Source of the DNA: Natronosalvus rutilus
Lineage (GTDB): Archaea; Halobacteriota; Halobacteria; Halobacteriales; Natrialbaceae
DNA: 64,000 nt
Direction: 5' to 3'
NCBI RefSeq assembly: GCF_024204665.1
Contig: NZ_CP100355.1
Location: forward strand, 2,833,451-2,897,450
Shown here: positions 1 through 8,050 of the stretch, piece after piece
Layout of the letters: the number at the start of each line of letters is the position of its first letter
Position numbering within the stretch: position 1 is the stretch's first letter
Program-made: the position numbers and the translations under genes
The notes under the pieces: model-generated
Database searches by the model: none
Told to the model about the DNA's origin: nothing
What the model saw: only the letters and a program-made list of their open reading frames with translations

Positions 1-1
1 C

Positions 2-55
2 GACGATTACGACGTCCAGATTGAGGGAGACGAGGTCGTCGTCAGTGACGAATAG
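2..55 (+). CDS. C-terminal tail of an unidentified protein (partial)
   Basis: An open frame enters from the left edge and stops with TAG at 53-55. The 17 visible residues are acidic and alternate hydrophobic and charged positions, ending in VVVSDE, as at the end of a haloarchaeal beta-sheet domain. Too little is present to assign a family. Confidence 0.45.
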   Translation, partial: DDYDVQIEGDEVVVSDE

Positions 56-196
56 TCCAGCTCTCGATTTTTGCCCGATCCACGTCTGGCGAATAGTTGA
101 TTCGACGCAGGTAGGCCGATCGGATGTAATTGAATGAGAATAACGTGAGAGAGTGGTGGTGGAGAGCGTTAAATGGTAACACGGCAAATATTGCAT

Positions 197-529
197 ATGG
201 TTACGTTGGACGAAATCTTTGAACTGTTGGAAGATCAACGACGGCGATATGCTTTGTATTGTCTCTACGAAAAAGACGGCCCAGTAGCCGTTTCTGAAGT
301 GGTAGAAAAAATAGAGACGTGGGAAGACGACCCGCCGGAGGCGGATGGGAGTCTTGATCGATTCGAAGAGATCGCTCTCGATCTGAAACACGTCCACCTG
401 CCAAAATCTGCTGAAGTGGATTTCATCCAGTACGACCGGGAACAGGGTCTCATCCAGGTCCAGGGGTCACCCGAGGAGTTTGACGCCCTGCTCACTATCG
501 CAAAGATAGTGGAAGAACCGGAAGAATGA
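197..529 (+). CDS. DUF7344-like winged-helix protein
   Basis: This is a small acidic protein of 110 residues. The N-terminus (LDEIFELLEDQRRRYALYCL) matches the first helix and the 'RRR-Y-L' signature of the DUF7344 / HalOD-associated winged-helix family of haloarchaea, which are thought to be DNA-binding or signalling output proteins. I start at the ATG at 197 rather than the one at 173, because the conserved part begins there and the eight residues before it are not acidic. No partner gene is visible: the next gene is a decayed nuclease on the other strand. The C-terminal half is acidic and has no motif I recognise. The family assignment is by eye; the function is unknown. Confidence 0.6.
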   Translation: MVTLDEIFELLEDQRRRYALYCLYEKDGPVAVSEVVEKIETWEDDPPEADGSLDRFEEIALDLKHVHLPKSAEVDFIQYDREQGLIQVQGSPEEFDALLTIAKIVEEPEE

Positions 530-723
530 GGCGAAGTTCTGGCTCAAGCAGACACCAGAGTTGTCTCCTCCTCACCGTTGGAAGTAGATTCTTTAGCTCG
601 AGAACGCCTCCATCGTTGACGGCGCGAATTACGAACGTGTCCCGGTTCCGTCCTAGACGTGTCTTCCCGTTACAACGATACTGTCGCCCTCACGTACTCG
701 TTGAGGAGTTTGACAGAACCACA

Positions 724-1253
724 TTAGAAGATGCTACCATCAAAGAACCCGTCACTATTTCCACTTCGTTCAGATGGCTCTTTACCGAAATCCTCCTTTC
801 GTTTGTGGATGAATATAACCTCCTGTTGATTCATACGGAATCCAGACGGTCCCCTGTATTGATTTTTCAACTGGCGCCAGCATCCAGATCCTGGATTCCA
901 CAAGCACAGACTATCACAAATGGGTACTCCCTCAGATAGTTCTTAATCTGGCCCTCGAGTTTGTTTCGCTGACTGTTGGTAATATCCCGCCTCAGTTCAA
1001 TGCCAACGAGATCATCTACGACGACATCAGCTCTTGCCTTTCCTCGCTCGGTAGATACGGGGAGATCGCGTTATTGGGCCATTCCACCAAGAAGACCCAT
1101 CCCTCCCCTTCCCTGGGTTTCGTTTAACTGTTGATCCAGGTAGTCTTGAAGCTCACTTTGAAATTTCCGCTCGTGTCCGTATGCCTTCCTGGGAATCCAG
1201 GCCTCTACGAGCTCAATAACACGGTCGAACGTCTGTTGATCACTGCCCATCAT
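724..1253 (-). pseudogene. Decayed PD-(D/E)XK-type nuclease-like gene
   Basis: Three coding-quality stretches line up on the minus strand. Residues 1-60 run from the ATG at 1253 to an in-frame TAA at 1071-1073. The same frame continues with good codon use through ADVVVDDLVGIELRRD to about 885. There one base is missing, and the next frame carries WRQLKNQYRG and onward to TAA at 724. The central 'D...GIELRR' pattern resembles the D-(E)xK core of restriction-endonuclease-fold enzymes, with the lysine replaced by arginine. The N-terminal part (RKFQSELQDYLDQQL) resembles the helical start of such nucleases. One nonsense and one frameshift change make it inactive unless both are sequencing errors. 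It lies just outside the provirus, near extra tRNA-Trp fragments, so it may be the remnant of an older integrated element (inference). Confidence 0.65.
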
Positions 1254-1357
1254 ATGTTTCTCACACTACATCTGCAGTAGAGAGTACTTGAAACTTGCCG
1301 GAATTTCTGATTGATTCGAGATTCTATACAAAGTGGATTCGATAATGAGGATAGGTC

Positions 1358-1413
1358 GAAGGGATTTGAACCACAGTCGCAGAAAAGCTGCTCCCTGGTT
1401 CAAATCCCTCCGA
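1358..1413. repeat. Two tRNA-Trp 3'-end fragments in opposite orientation
   Basis: Bases 1397-1413 repeat 17 bases of the tRNA-Trp T-arm and acceptor (ggttcaaatccctccga) exactly, but in the orientation opposite to the real gene at 21419-21593. Bases 1358-1372 repeat the same region in the genuine orientation with one mismatch (gaagggatttgaacc). Together they form a 13-bp inverted repeat (1361-1373 and 1396-1408). They lie about 40-100 bases outside the attachment repeat of the provirus, and read as scars of earlier integrations or rearrangements at the same tRNA target. Confidence 0.65.
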
Positions 1414-1453
1414 ATCACATACCTGCCGCTCACGTGTTTGTTCGCGGCAGAGG

Positions 1454-1469
1454 GATGGGGTCGGAGGGA
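1454..1469 (+). repeat. Left attachment site (att core, int-proximal copy)
   Basis: The bases gatggggtcggaggga are identical to 21417-21432, the 3' acceptor end of tRNA-Trp. After this core the sequences diverge completely. It sits just beyond the 3' end of the integrase gene, which is usual for archaeal tRNA-targeting elements. Confidence 0.85.
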
Positions 1470-1534
1470 CGTGCGCTAGTGGGTTGAACTGCACGGTCCG
1501 GCCTGAGCGGTACACATTTCGGGCGAATTTGTGG

Positions 1535-2560
1535 CTAATCATTGTCTTCAATGTCAAGGTTCAGAGTGATCTCTGCACGAAGCTGTTCGAACTCCTCCCG
1601 CTCGGCGGCCTTGTAGTAGTGGCGCCGGATCGTCTCGGGACGGGCGTTCACTCGCTTCGCGACGGTTTCGATGTCGAGTCCGTGAAGGAGCTGCCAGGTG
1701 ATCGAACCCGTTCGGATAGCGTGTGGGCTCCTCGAGGACGGGCACTTGCTCCCGTGATTTCGTCGAGTGTAATCGCAGGTCTCACGACGGTTTCCGTGCG
1801 GACACTGCTCGACGTGACACGGTTGGGTAGCGAGGTACGACCAGGCACGGAACGTCGTATCCGATGGTCGTCCCTGTCGACAGCAAAAGAGCGGCTGTCG
1901 GCCCTCGTCGTCTCGCTTGTCGAAGTGCTCTCGAGCGATATACGTCCGTAGGGCTCTCACGACGGGTTTCGAGATTCCGACGACGCGCTCACCTTCCTCC
2001 TTGTTTTTCAGGAGCGTCGGTGGCCGATGACGGAACTCGAGCGTCTGGCGATCGGGGTCGAAGTCCTGCAAGTCGAGCGCACGAATGCCGCTCATTCGAG
2101 CGCCGACGTGCCAGGCGACCTCGAGGAAGGCGTGCTTCGGCCGTCCGAACCAGTCCGTCGATTGGCGATAAAACGACAGGAGCGCCTTCGCGTCCGCGAC
2201 TTCGAGCTTCGTATCGCTCGATTCCTCCTGTCTACTCAGCGTCGGGACGTTCACCTTGTCGGGGAGATCGTCGTCGACGACGTCGACGGACGCGCAGTAA
2301 TCGAGGAGTTGCTTCACGGCCGTTAACTGGCCTCGTAGTGTCGCCGGAGCAACGCCAGTAGCCTCTCGAGCGGCCCGGTACTCGTCGAGGTCCCAACCCG
2401 AGAGGTCGGACATCGACTCGATGCCTTCCTCCTCGGTCCACTCGACGAACCGAGTCAACCGGTTCCGGTAGCTTCGAACCGTTTTCTCGGTGTTCTCCTG
2501 CTTTCGGCGGGAAAGGAATCGATCGCGAGCGTCTCGAGGTGAGAGGTCTCGCATGCTCAC
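1535..2560 (-). CDS. int: Tyrosine recombinase / integrase (SNJ2-type)
   Basis: This protein of 341 residues should catalyse site-specific integration and excision at tRNA-Trp. Residues 1-100 form a SAM-like core-binding domain (SPRDARDRFLSRRK..., TVRSYRNRLTRFVEW). The catalytic domain shows R155 in GARMSGIRALDL, the box II H280-x-x-R283 in SPHAIRTG, and the nucleophilic tyrosine at 315/316 in RRHYYKA. Four cysteines (C248, C253, C262, C273) just before box II suggest the zinc-binding insert seen in many haloarchaeal integrases. The start is GTG, overlapping the stop of the upstream small gene as GTGA, so it is translationally coupled as the last gene of a three-gene leftward operon. In SNJ2 the integrase shares an operon with two small accessory proteins. 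All catalytic residues are present and I expect it to be active. Confidence 0.93.
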   Translation of the reverse strand: MSMRDLSPRDARDRFLSRRKQENTEKTVRSYRNRLTRFVEWTEEEGIESMSDLSGWDLDEYRAAREATGVAPATLRGQLTAVKQLLDYCASVDVVDDDLPDKVNVPTLSRQEESSDTKLEVADAKALLSFYRQSTDWFGRPKHAFLEVAWHVGARMSGIRALDLQDFDPDRQTLEFRHRPPTLLKNKEEGERVVGISKPVVRALRTYIAREHFDKRDDEGRQPLFCCRQGRPSDTTFRAWSYLATQPCHVEQCPHGNRRETCDYTRRNHGSKCPSSRSPHAIRTGSITWQLLHGLDIETVAKRVNARPETIRRHYYKAAEREEFEQLRAEITLNLDIEDND

Positions 2561-2796
2561 GCCGAACCAGCCTCCGATCGGACGGCCTCGAGGAGTTCAG
2601 CTCTCTCCTGGTCGTCGAGTCGTTCGTCGACGATCTCGACCAACCAGGTGGAATCGGCTCGACGCGCTGGCCCAAGCCCATCGCCCACGGCATCGACGGC
2701 TTCGGTGGCCGTCTCCACGTTTCCGGTAGCGAGTTCACAGAGTGCTTTCCGGGCGACTTGCTGGACTCGAGTCCAGTGGCGTTGCTCGTAGATCAC
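2557..2796 (-). CDS. Small acidic protein, integrase operon (Orf2-like)
   Basis: This 79-residue helical, acidic protein starts at GTG, overlapping the stop of the preceding zinc-ribbon gene (GTGA), and its own stop overlaps the integrase start. The sequence (QQVARKALCELATGNVETATEAVDAVGDGLGPARRAD) looks like a short helical bundle and has no catalytic motif. By position and size it corresponds to the small accessory proteins that stimulate integration in the pleolipovirus SNJ2. That role here is inferred from context only. Confidence 0.75.
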   Translation of the reverse strand: MIYEQRHWTRVQQVARKALCELATGNVETATEAVDAVGDGLGPARRADSTWLVEIVDERLDDQERAELLEAVRSEAGSA

Positions 2797-3047
2797 GCCG
2801 AGCCTCCGTAAAGCGTCTCGTACGGGCCGACTTGCGTGAGCAACTGGAGATCATCGCGGTGGACGATATCGCCGGTCACCAGGTTTCGAAGTTCCTCGAA
2901 CTCGGGCTCGAGGTCGTCGCTGTACGTACGCGCGCACTCGGCGCACCAGAAGTGCCCGTTCGTCGCTTCCCAGTTCCGATGGCCGGCAGGACAAGCCCAC
3001 CGCCATCGATCTACTTCGTCGTCTAAATCAATCGTCGTCTCCGACAT
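2793..3047 (-). CDS. Small zinc-ribbon protein, integrase operon (Orf3-like)
   Basis: This 84-residue protein has a central metal-binding motif: CPAGH, then about 14 residues on FWCAEC, read as Cys/His plus CxxC. The part after it is acidic and helical. I start at the ATG at 3047, because the longer upstream frame to 3437 has basic, non-haloarchaeal composition. It is the first gene of the leftward integrase operon, with promoter presumably in 3048-3490. Its position matches the second small integration-promoting protein of SNJ2. A role as recombination directionality factor or DNA-bending partner is plausible but unproven. Confidence 0.8.
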   Translation of the reverse strand: MSETTIDLDDEVDRWRWACPAGHRNWEATNGHFWCAECARTYSDDLEPEFEELRNLVTGDIVHRDDLQLLTQVGPYETLYGGSA

Positions 3048-3493
3048 CGATCGATTCTGAGGGAAGACGTGACAAAAGGCGGATTCCTTGGATGGTGAGT
3101 GAAAGTGAAAGTTTAACTGCGATAGCGTTTCGAGGCGGTGAGCATAGTCTCGAGGCCCAAAGCACCGGAATCGGTGACTGTTCTCTCGACTGAAAGTAGT
3201 TCGTCGATACGATCGTCGTCTGTCGGGGACTTTATCTCCCCGCGAAGTGCGTCTTAACATGCTTCCGTAGTCTGGATACGGAGGCCAGGCGGATCGGTGC
3301 CCCAAACACCGGGTCTGCGTTTTGCGAGGACCCGACCGGGCAGCGGTGGGTCCGTCTGGCGTCCGTTGATCGCTTCCGAGACACCCCACTGACTTATAGT
3401 TTAGCGTATTTCCGCTACTGATGTGGCACAAATACAATCATCTGCCAGCGAACCGACTGCAGTTAAACCGTCTGAGTGGGTTGAACGGACTGA
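3048..3493. promoter_or_regulatory. Divergent control region between int operon and repressor
   Basis: No gene is evident in these 446 bases. The 10-mer gtttaactgc at 3111-3120 recurs as its exact reverse complement gcagttaaac at 3459-3468. One copy thus lies in front of each divergent transcription unit, as expected for operators bound by the adjacent winged-helix protein. Smaller inverted repeats are present (tccgta/tacgga at 3264-3269 and 3277-3282). An AT-rich stretch at about 3390-3420 (cttatagtttagcg) could hold the TATA element of the rightward gene. Assignment of individual promoters is tentative. Confidence 0.5.
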
Positions 3494-3763
3494 ATGCGAC
3501 CCCGCCCCGAGTGGATGAGTCTGAAAGACGGCCTGATCCTCGAGTTTCTCGCGGAGCATGATCTCGAGCTTCCGGCGAAGCCGTTGTATAAGAACCTCAA
3601 CCGCCACGGGCACCAGATCGGCTACTCGACCGTTCGCCAGCGACTCAACGAGTTAGAGGACCACGGACTGCTCGAGCGCGCTGACGACGGAGGATACTAC
3701 GAAATTTCTGATCGCGGGCGGGCGTGGGTCGCGGGCGATCTCGAGGCTGACGACCTCGAGTAA
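3494..3763 (+). CDS. Winged-helix repressor, PhiH1-repressor family
   Basis: This 89-residue DNA-binding protein would control lysogeny. The sequence contains a full winged helix: helix 1 (MSLKDGLILEFLAEHD), recognition region (IGYSTVRQRLNELEDHGLL) and wing (DDGGYYEISDRGRAWV). This is the pattern of the haloarchaeal virus PhiH1 repressor family. Translation may begin at 3494 or at the methionine at 3515 (MSLKDG). It is transcribed away from the integrase operon and is followed four bases later by the stop of a convergent gene. In SNJ2-like viruses a repressor of this class lies at the same place. Operators may be the inverted 10-mers on both sides of the intergenic region. Confidence 0.82.
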   Translation: MRPRPEWMSLKDGLILEFLAEHDLELPAKPLYKNLNRHGHQIGYSTVRQRLNELEDHGLLERADDGGYYEISDRGRAWVAGDLEADDLE

Positions 3764-3766
3764 TCA

Positions 3767-4549
3767 CTAAATCACGCTTCCGAGGTTTTCAGCGGCCGCT
3801 TTCGAGAGGTTGACGTTCTTTTCTGAAACGGTGACCGGCCCCCCGGTGACGTCTTGGATAAGCGCTGCCAACTCCTTGAGATACGCCCTCGAGCGTTCCT
3901 CCCTGAATTTGAGGATGGAGCCATGGGCATGGGCGCGGTTCTCGAGATAGCAGACGACGAACAGTCGTCGGACTTCGTCGGGTGCGCCCTCGAGGTACGT
4001 GGGCAACTCGAGTTCACCAACGGCTTTCGACCCCACGGGTGCACCGAGGCTGGCGAGCACACGCCCCAGAACACGGCCATCAGTCGTCGGTCGGGCTTCG
4101 TCCGCGCGGCCCGTGCGCTCGAGAAGATCGTAGTCGACGCCGGCGAGCTCGAGCGCGTCGATCACGTGGCTCTCGTTGCCGCGTCGGTTCAGGGCGAACG
4201 TTGGGGTGTAGTTCTCGCGGGCGATCGACCCGCCCGAGAAGACGTTCGCGATGAGTGAGTTCAGCGCGTCGAATTTTGGATCGTCGTACTCGAGATTGAG
4301 CCAACCGTGTCGGCGTGCTGCTTCGATGCAATTGACGGCATCGGGTGCACCGCCGTCGTCGATCCACGTTCGTAAGCGGGAGCGCGGGAGATCCAGCGCC
4401 GAGGCGGTCGCGCCCGATTTGACGTCGTGTTTCGAGGCGTAGCGCGTCGCTTCTCGGTACTGCTCAACGATCTCGAAGGCATCCTCGTAGGCCCCACCGT
4501 CGAAGGTTCGCGCCAGATCTTCCTCGGTCACAAACACGCTGTCGGTCAT
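3767..4549 (-). CDS. HTH plus LAGLIDADG-like protein
   Basis: This acidic protein of 260 residues begins with a helix-turn-helix-like part (residues 25-65: YREATRYASKHDVKSGATAS, LPRSRLRTWIDDGGAP). Its larger part resembles a homing-endonuclease fold: IANVFSGGSIARENYTPTFAL looks like the first LAGLIDADG strand-helix region, and LPTYLEGAPDEVRRLFVVCY like the second. The canonical acidic GD-G residues are replaced, so catalysis is doubtful. Such proteins are frequent in haloarchaeal genomes and elements, probably as DNA-binding regulators. It is convergent with the repressor gene and may have its own promoter upstream. Family membership is by visual pattern only. Confidence 0.55.
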   Translation of the reverse strand: MTDSVFVTEEDLARTFDGGAYEDAFEIVEQYREATRYASKHDVKSGATASALDLPRSRLRTWIDDGGAPDAVNCIEAARRHGWLNLEYDDPKFDALNSLIANVFSGGSIARENYTPTFALNRRGNESHVIDALELAGVDYDLLERTGRADEARPTTDGRVLGRVLASLGAPVGSKAVGELELPTYLEGAPDEVRRLFVVCYLENRAHAHGSILKFREERSRAYLKELAALIQDVTGGPVTVSEKNVNLSKAAAENLGSVI

Positions 4550-4895
4550 TGATCGAGTGATGGATGGTGTTGTGTAATAGGATTCGGATTTCGACAGTAC
4601 AGGAGGAAATCGCCAGACGTGAACGTTTCAAGGGGGTGCTGTAGGCCTTCCATGAGTCGCTGATTATCACATCTGAAACCGTCTAAGAATCTGTGAAGGT
4701 CATTTATTTAGACCCGGCCACAGGGTTTATTATACAGCCGTTAAGTGAGACTATCAGCACAGGTGCGACGCGAAGAACTGACGGTGTGGGAAGGTGAGTA
4801 CCCCCAACCCCATCCGCCGACTGACTCGACACCGGGTAAGTCAATAAAGTTTCTGACCGTTCACATCTGATGCGCGTAATAGAACAACGATAATC
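4550..4895. other. Intergenic region upstream of the pilin gene
   Basis: No coding frame is convincing. The left part should contain the promoter of the leftward LAGLIDADG-like gene. Around 4700-4740 there is an AT-rich stretch (catttatttagacc, gggtttattatacag) that could provide TATA elements for either direction. Nothing else stands out. Confidence 0.35.
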
Positions 4896-5333
4896 ATGGA
4901 CCTGAAGAAATACAGAAGCAAGCTAATCGGAAACGAATCGGAGCGAGCAGTCTCTCCTGTCATCGGAGTGATACTCATGGTTGCGATTACGGTCATTCTC
5001 GCGGCTGTGATCGCAGCGTTTGTGCTTGATCTCGGTTCAAGTGCAGGCGGTGCCCCTGTAAATGCAGTTGTGGACTCTGAAGTGGACAATTCAAGCGATC
5101 CTGGGATAGTGACTCTCAGGGTCAGAGAGATGGGTAATGCTGAAAAGTTTGAGCTCCGTGGTGATGGAGTCTCTGAACTCGATGATGATGATGTATCAAG
5201 CCTCAATGCAACAGGAGAATCTATAGAATTAGATTATGGCACTCCTGGAGGCGACACTAGCGAGATATCCGTTGTCGCGATCGATGGAGAGGACGAATCA
5301 GTCGTGGAAACGGTTGAAATCAACCACGACTAA
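4896..5333 (+). CDS. Archaeal type IV pilin-like protein
   Basis: This 145-residue secreted filament-subunit type protein carries, after a short charged leader, RAVSPVIGVILMVAITVILA at about residues 17-36. That is the hallmark class III signal and hydrophobic H-domain of archaeal pilins (Arch_pilin_N / DUF1628), cleaved by the PibD peptidase. The remainder is acidic and rich in beta-prone residues (GIVTLRVREMGNAEKFELR), a typical pilin head. It lies inside the provirus with no pilus assembly ATPase nearby, so it would have to use the host machinery. Codon use is less GC-rich than in the structural operon. It may alter the surface of the lysogen or be passive cargo. Confidence 0.85.
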   Translation: MDLKKYRSKLIGNESERAVSPVIGVILMVAITVILAAVIAAFVLDLGSSAGGAPVNAVVDSEVDNSSDPGIVTLRVREMGNAEKFELRGDGVSELDDDDVSSLNATGESIELDYGTPGGDTSEISVVAIDGEDESVVETVEINHD

Positions 5334-5570
5334 TATTCAGCATTAAGTTTCCTATCATATAGTTATTTTATAGAAATTCGGCTCAGGTCATTTGCCTCAG
5401 CCACGGAGCTGCATTTTCTTATTGAACGGAAATATACTCTTGGATGGATAATAGGGTTAGTGTCCGGTAAGGAGTAGATCTCGGACGTAAAGTGGCCCGA
5501 TCGGGCCGCCCATCGCACCAAAACACTCACTATACACCGGGTTGCCGTCCGCCTTACTCGCAACCCGGAC

Positions 5571-6028
5571 ATGAATCTCCAGCAACATCGCAACCGCGAC
5601 GACATGAAAGTCTGGCTCAGTCAGGCCGAAGTTGCACAGCTCCTCGAGGCCGCCACCGATACCCAACAACGACTCTCTTACTCCCTGGGTGCTCGCTGTG
5701 GGCTTCGGTCACACGAAATTCTCGATGTCTCGCCCGAGGACGTCGTCGACACCGACGCGGGGACGATGCTACGGGTATGGCACGGAAAAGGTGACAAGTT
5801 CCGTGAGACGCCCGTTCCCCGCGATCTGGCGACGACGGCTGGCTCTATCTCGGGATGCACGACCTCCGGCGCACATGGGCGACCGCGCTCGCAGCTGCCG
5901 ACGTCGATCCGCTCCTGGTGATCGACTGGGGTGGATGGAACGACCTCGAGACGTTCCTTGAGCACTATCGTGGAACGTACTCACCGGAAGCTCAACAGCG
6001 AGAACGCAAAAAAGTCGACTGGCTTTAA
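5571..6028 (+). pseudogene. Truncated second integrase (remnant)
   Basis: Two frames together give the catalytic half of a tyrosine recombinase. The first, from ATG 5571, holds the box I arginine in LGARCGLRSHEIL and the beta-hairpin lysine in WHGKGDKFRETPVP, and breaks near 5833. From about 5834 a different frame gives DDGWLYLGMHDLRRTWATAL (box II HxxR), then WGGWNDLETFLEHYRGTYSP with the tyrosine, ending with TAA at 6026-6028. The N-terminal core-binding domain and about 25 residues around the break are missing, so the gene is dead. It differs from the intact integrase at 1535-2560 and looks like the footprint of another element that once recombined with this one. Confidence 0.85.
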
Positions 6029-6049
6029 TCGGAGTTTGAACGGACTCTG

Positions 6050-6553
6050 CTATCGTCCTTTGCCACGGCCGCCACCAGGTGAGACTTCGTACGTACCAGC
6101 GGTCGTGATAACGTCGCCAGCACCGTTCTTCCCGTTATCTAAATCTTCGTTGAATTCGATCTCGATCTTAAATTCGTATTCTCCGGGCGACCGTGGCGGG
6201 ATCGTGTAGCGCCAGTACGTCGTCCAGCCGTTCTCTTCCTCGTTGATACCTCCTCGATAGGAGTCAAAATCGTCTATCGGTTCTCCATCGATCCAGGCGC
6301 GAACTTCGTATTTCCCGAGGAAATCCTCGAGTTCTTCCTTGGTTGGCGAGATCCACCCAAGCCGGTGGGTGATCCAGTCACCCGTCGACACCTCCTGGGG
6401 CTCTGGAGTCGAAAACGGATGGATGGATACGCTCGAGACGTTATCGTTCGGTGGAAGCCGTCGACCGGACTCTGCAGCGGCCAGACCCGAAGCGGCTATC
6501 GTACTACCGAGCGCTACCGATCCTGCGTTCACAAGGAGTTGTCTGCGACGCAT
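6050..6553 (-). CDS. Tat-exported protein of unknown function
   Basis: The 167-residue product begins MRRRQLLVNAGSVALGSTIA, a clear twin-arginine signal with hydrophobic core and an Ala-rich cleavage region. The mature part is acidic. It contains a beta-rich segment (YEVRAWIDGEPIDDFDSY and WTTYWRYTIPPRSPGEYEFK) that resembles an immunoglobulin-like or carbohydrate-binding sandwich, and ends in a Gly/Arg-rich tail. No cysteine lipobox is present. It is oriented against the neighbouring integrase remnant and is probably cargo of the provirus. I do not recognise a specific family. Confidence 0.7.
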   Translation of the reverse strand: MRRRQLLVNAGSVALGSTIAASGLAAAESGRRLPPNDNVSSVSIHPFSTPEPQEVSTGDWITHRLGWISPTKEELEDFLGKYEVRAWIDGEPIDDFDSYRGGINEEENGWTTYWRYTIPPRSPGEYEFKIEIEFNEDLDNGKNGAGDVITTAGTYEVSPGGGRGKGR

Positions 6554-6626
6554 AGTAGGAAATTTGACCTAATTATCTAATATATTCCGGTCAGGAAACA
6601 TAACTGATGCTGAAAATATAACGCTG

Positions 6627-6818
6627 TTATTTTTCGCTAAAAGTAATCTCGACCAATTCGACGATCCATTTCCCTTCGTCGACGTGGCGAATATGCGCGT
6701 GGTGTTCGCCTTCGACTTCACCGTTTTCGTCGAGAATTCCCTCGAGGCGGAGGTCGTCTTTCGGGAGCGTAACACCGGCTGAGTTCTGGTCGAGCTGGCG
6801 TAGTTTGTTCAGTGCCAT
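6627..6818 (-). CDS. AbrB/SpoVT-like small regulator
   Basis: This is a 63-residue protein. MALNKLRQLDQNSAGVTLPK resembles the swapped-hairpin AbrB DNA-binding domain ('R.LD..G.VTLPK'), and the second half (VEGEHHAHIRHVDEGKWIVE) continues as a beta-hairpin. It is divergent from the structural operon beginning at 6940, a natural place for a regulator of late genes. I start at ATG 6818, because the TATA-like element ctttata (minus strand, about 6841-6848) lies about 27 bases upstream, giving a leaderless transcript. A palindrome sits between TATA and start, suggesting autoregulation. Confidence 0.75.
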   Translation of the reverse strand: MALNKLRQLDQNSAGVTLPKDDLRLEGILDENGEVEGEHHAHIRHVDEGKWIVELVEITFSEK

Positions 6819-7374
<556 letters not shown>

Positions 7375-7390
7375 CCTCGAGATTCAATTC

Positions 7391-7516
7391 ATGCAATTCA
7401 CGAAATTCAACGGCACGAAAGCGGAGTGGTACGATTCGACGATCACCGGCTACATCATTACGGCCTCGGCGCTCTCGATCGCGCTTACCGGGGTGATGGC
7501 TGCGGGGGTGGTCTGA
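7391..7516 (+). CDS. Small single-helix membrane protein
   Basis: A 41-codon gene lies between the VP3-like gene and the next one, whose ATG follows its TGA directly. The product has a charged N-terminus (MQFTKFNGTKAEWYD) and one transmembrane helix (YIITASALSIALTGVMAAGV). Position and codon use support it as real. It is probably a small virion or assembly protein; no family is recognised. Confidence 0.7.
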   Translation: MQFTKFNGTKAEWYDSTITGYIITASALSIALTGVMAAGVV

Positions 7517-8050
7517 ATGCGGCCCACGCCCACGACTGGCCGGCTCCTCTCAGTGGTGGTCGTCGTGCTCGCGCTCGGCGCCGGCCTCCTGGTCGGCCTC
7601 GGCGCCGCGGATACGAGCGAGCTGCTCAACGAGACGGTAGAGGTCGACAACGAGTCTGATCCGCTGACGCTCGAGGTCGAGTTCGTCGACGAGTTCAACG
7701 ACACCAACATGACCGAGACGGGCGTCGACGTGACGTTCTACAACGAAACCGAGTTCAACGAAACCGGGACGAACGCGACGGTCGCGCACTCGCTGACGGT
7801 GAACGGCACCGAGAGCGATACCATCGTCGAGGAGGTGTACTTCGAGGATCACGCGGCGCTCGAGTACGACACCGAGTATCGGCTGATCGTCGAAGGCGAA
7901 GATGCTGACGTGGAGCGCGTCGAAGTGTCCGGCGGCCTGCTCGGTGGTATCCTCGGATACAACGCCGATGGTTCGCCCGGCTTCGGTGTCGGGGTCGCGG
8001 TCGTAGCGATCGCGGCGGCCGGCATGGCGCGTGCTCGAGGAGGGAGCTGA
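7517..8050 (+). CDS. Sequon-rich exported membrane protein
   Basis: This is a 177-residue type I membrane protein: a Sec-type signal (residues 8-30, LLSVVVVVLALGAGLLVGLG), an extracellular domain and a C-terminal helix (GFGVGVAVVAIAAAGM) with a short RARGGS tail. The ectodomain contains eight N-x-S/T sequons within about 75 residues, so it is likely heavily N-glycosylated. Its stop overlaps the start of the spike gene (TGATG). A second envelope glycoprotein or spike partner is the best guess from context. I recognise no enzymatic motif. Confidence 0.75.
   Translation: MRPTPTTGRLLSVVVVVLALGAGLLVGLGAADTSELLNETVEVDNESDPLTLEVEFVDEFNDTNMTETGVDVTFYNETEFNETGTNATVAHSLTVNGTESDTIVEEVYFEDHAALEYDTEYRLIVEGEDADVERVEVSGGLLGGILGYNADGSPGFGVGVAVVAIAAAGMARARGGS

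Noticed and set aside
526..939. 137-codon plus-strand frame after the DUF7344-like gene
   Set aside because: Basic, Ser/Arg-rich composition, and it lies opposite a coding-quality minus-strand pseudogene.
1324..1557. 77-codon minus-strand frame across the attachment region
   Set aside because: It crosses the att core and tRNA fragments and has no haloarchaeal composition.
5363..5669. Minus-strand frames opposite the integrase remnant
   Set aside because: Opposite strand carries integrase motifs; these frames are basic and without signals.
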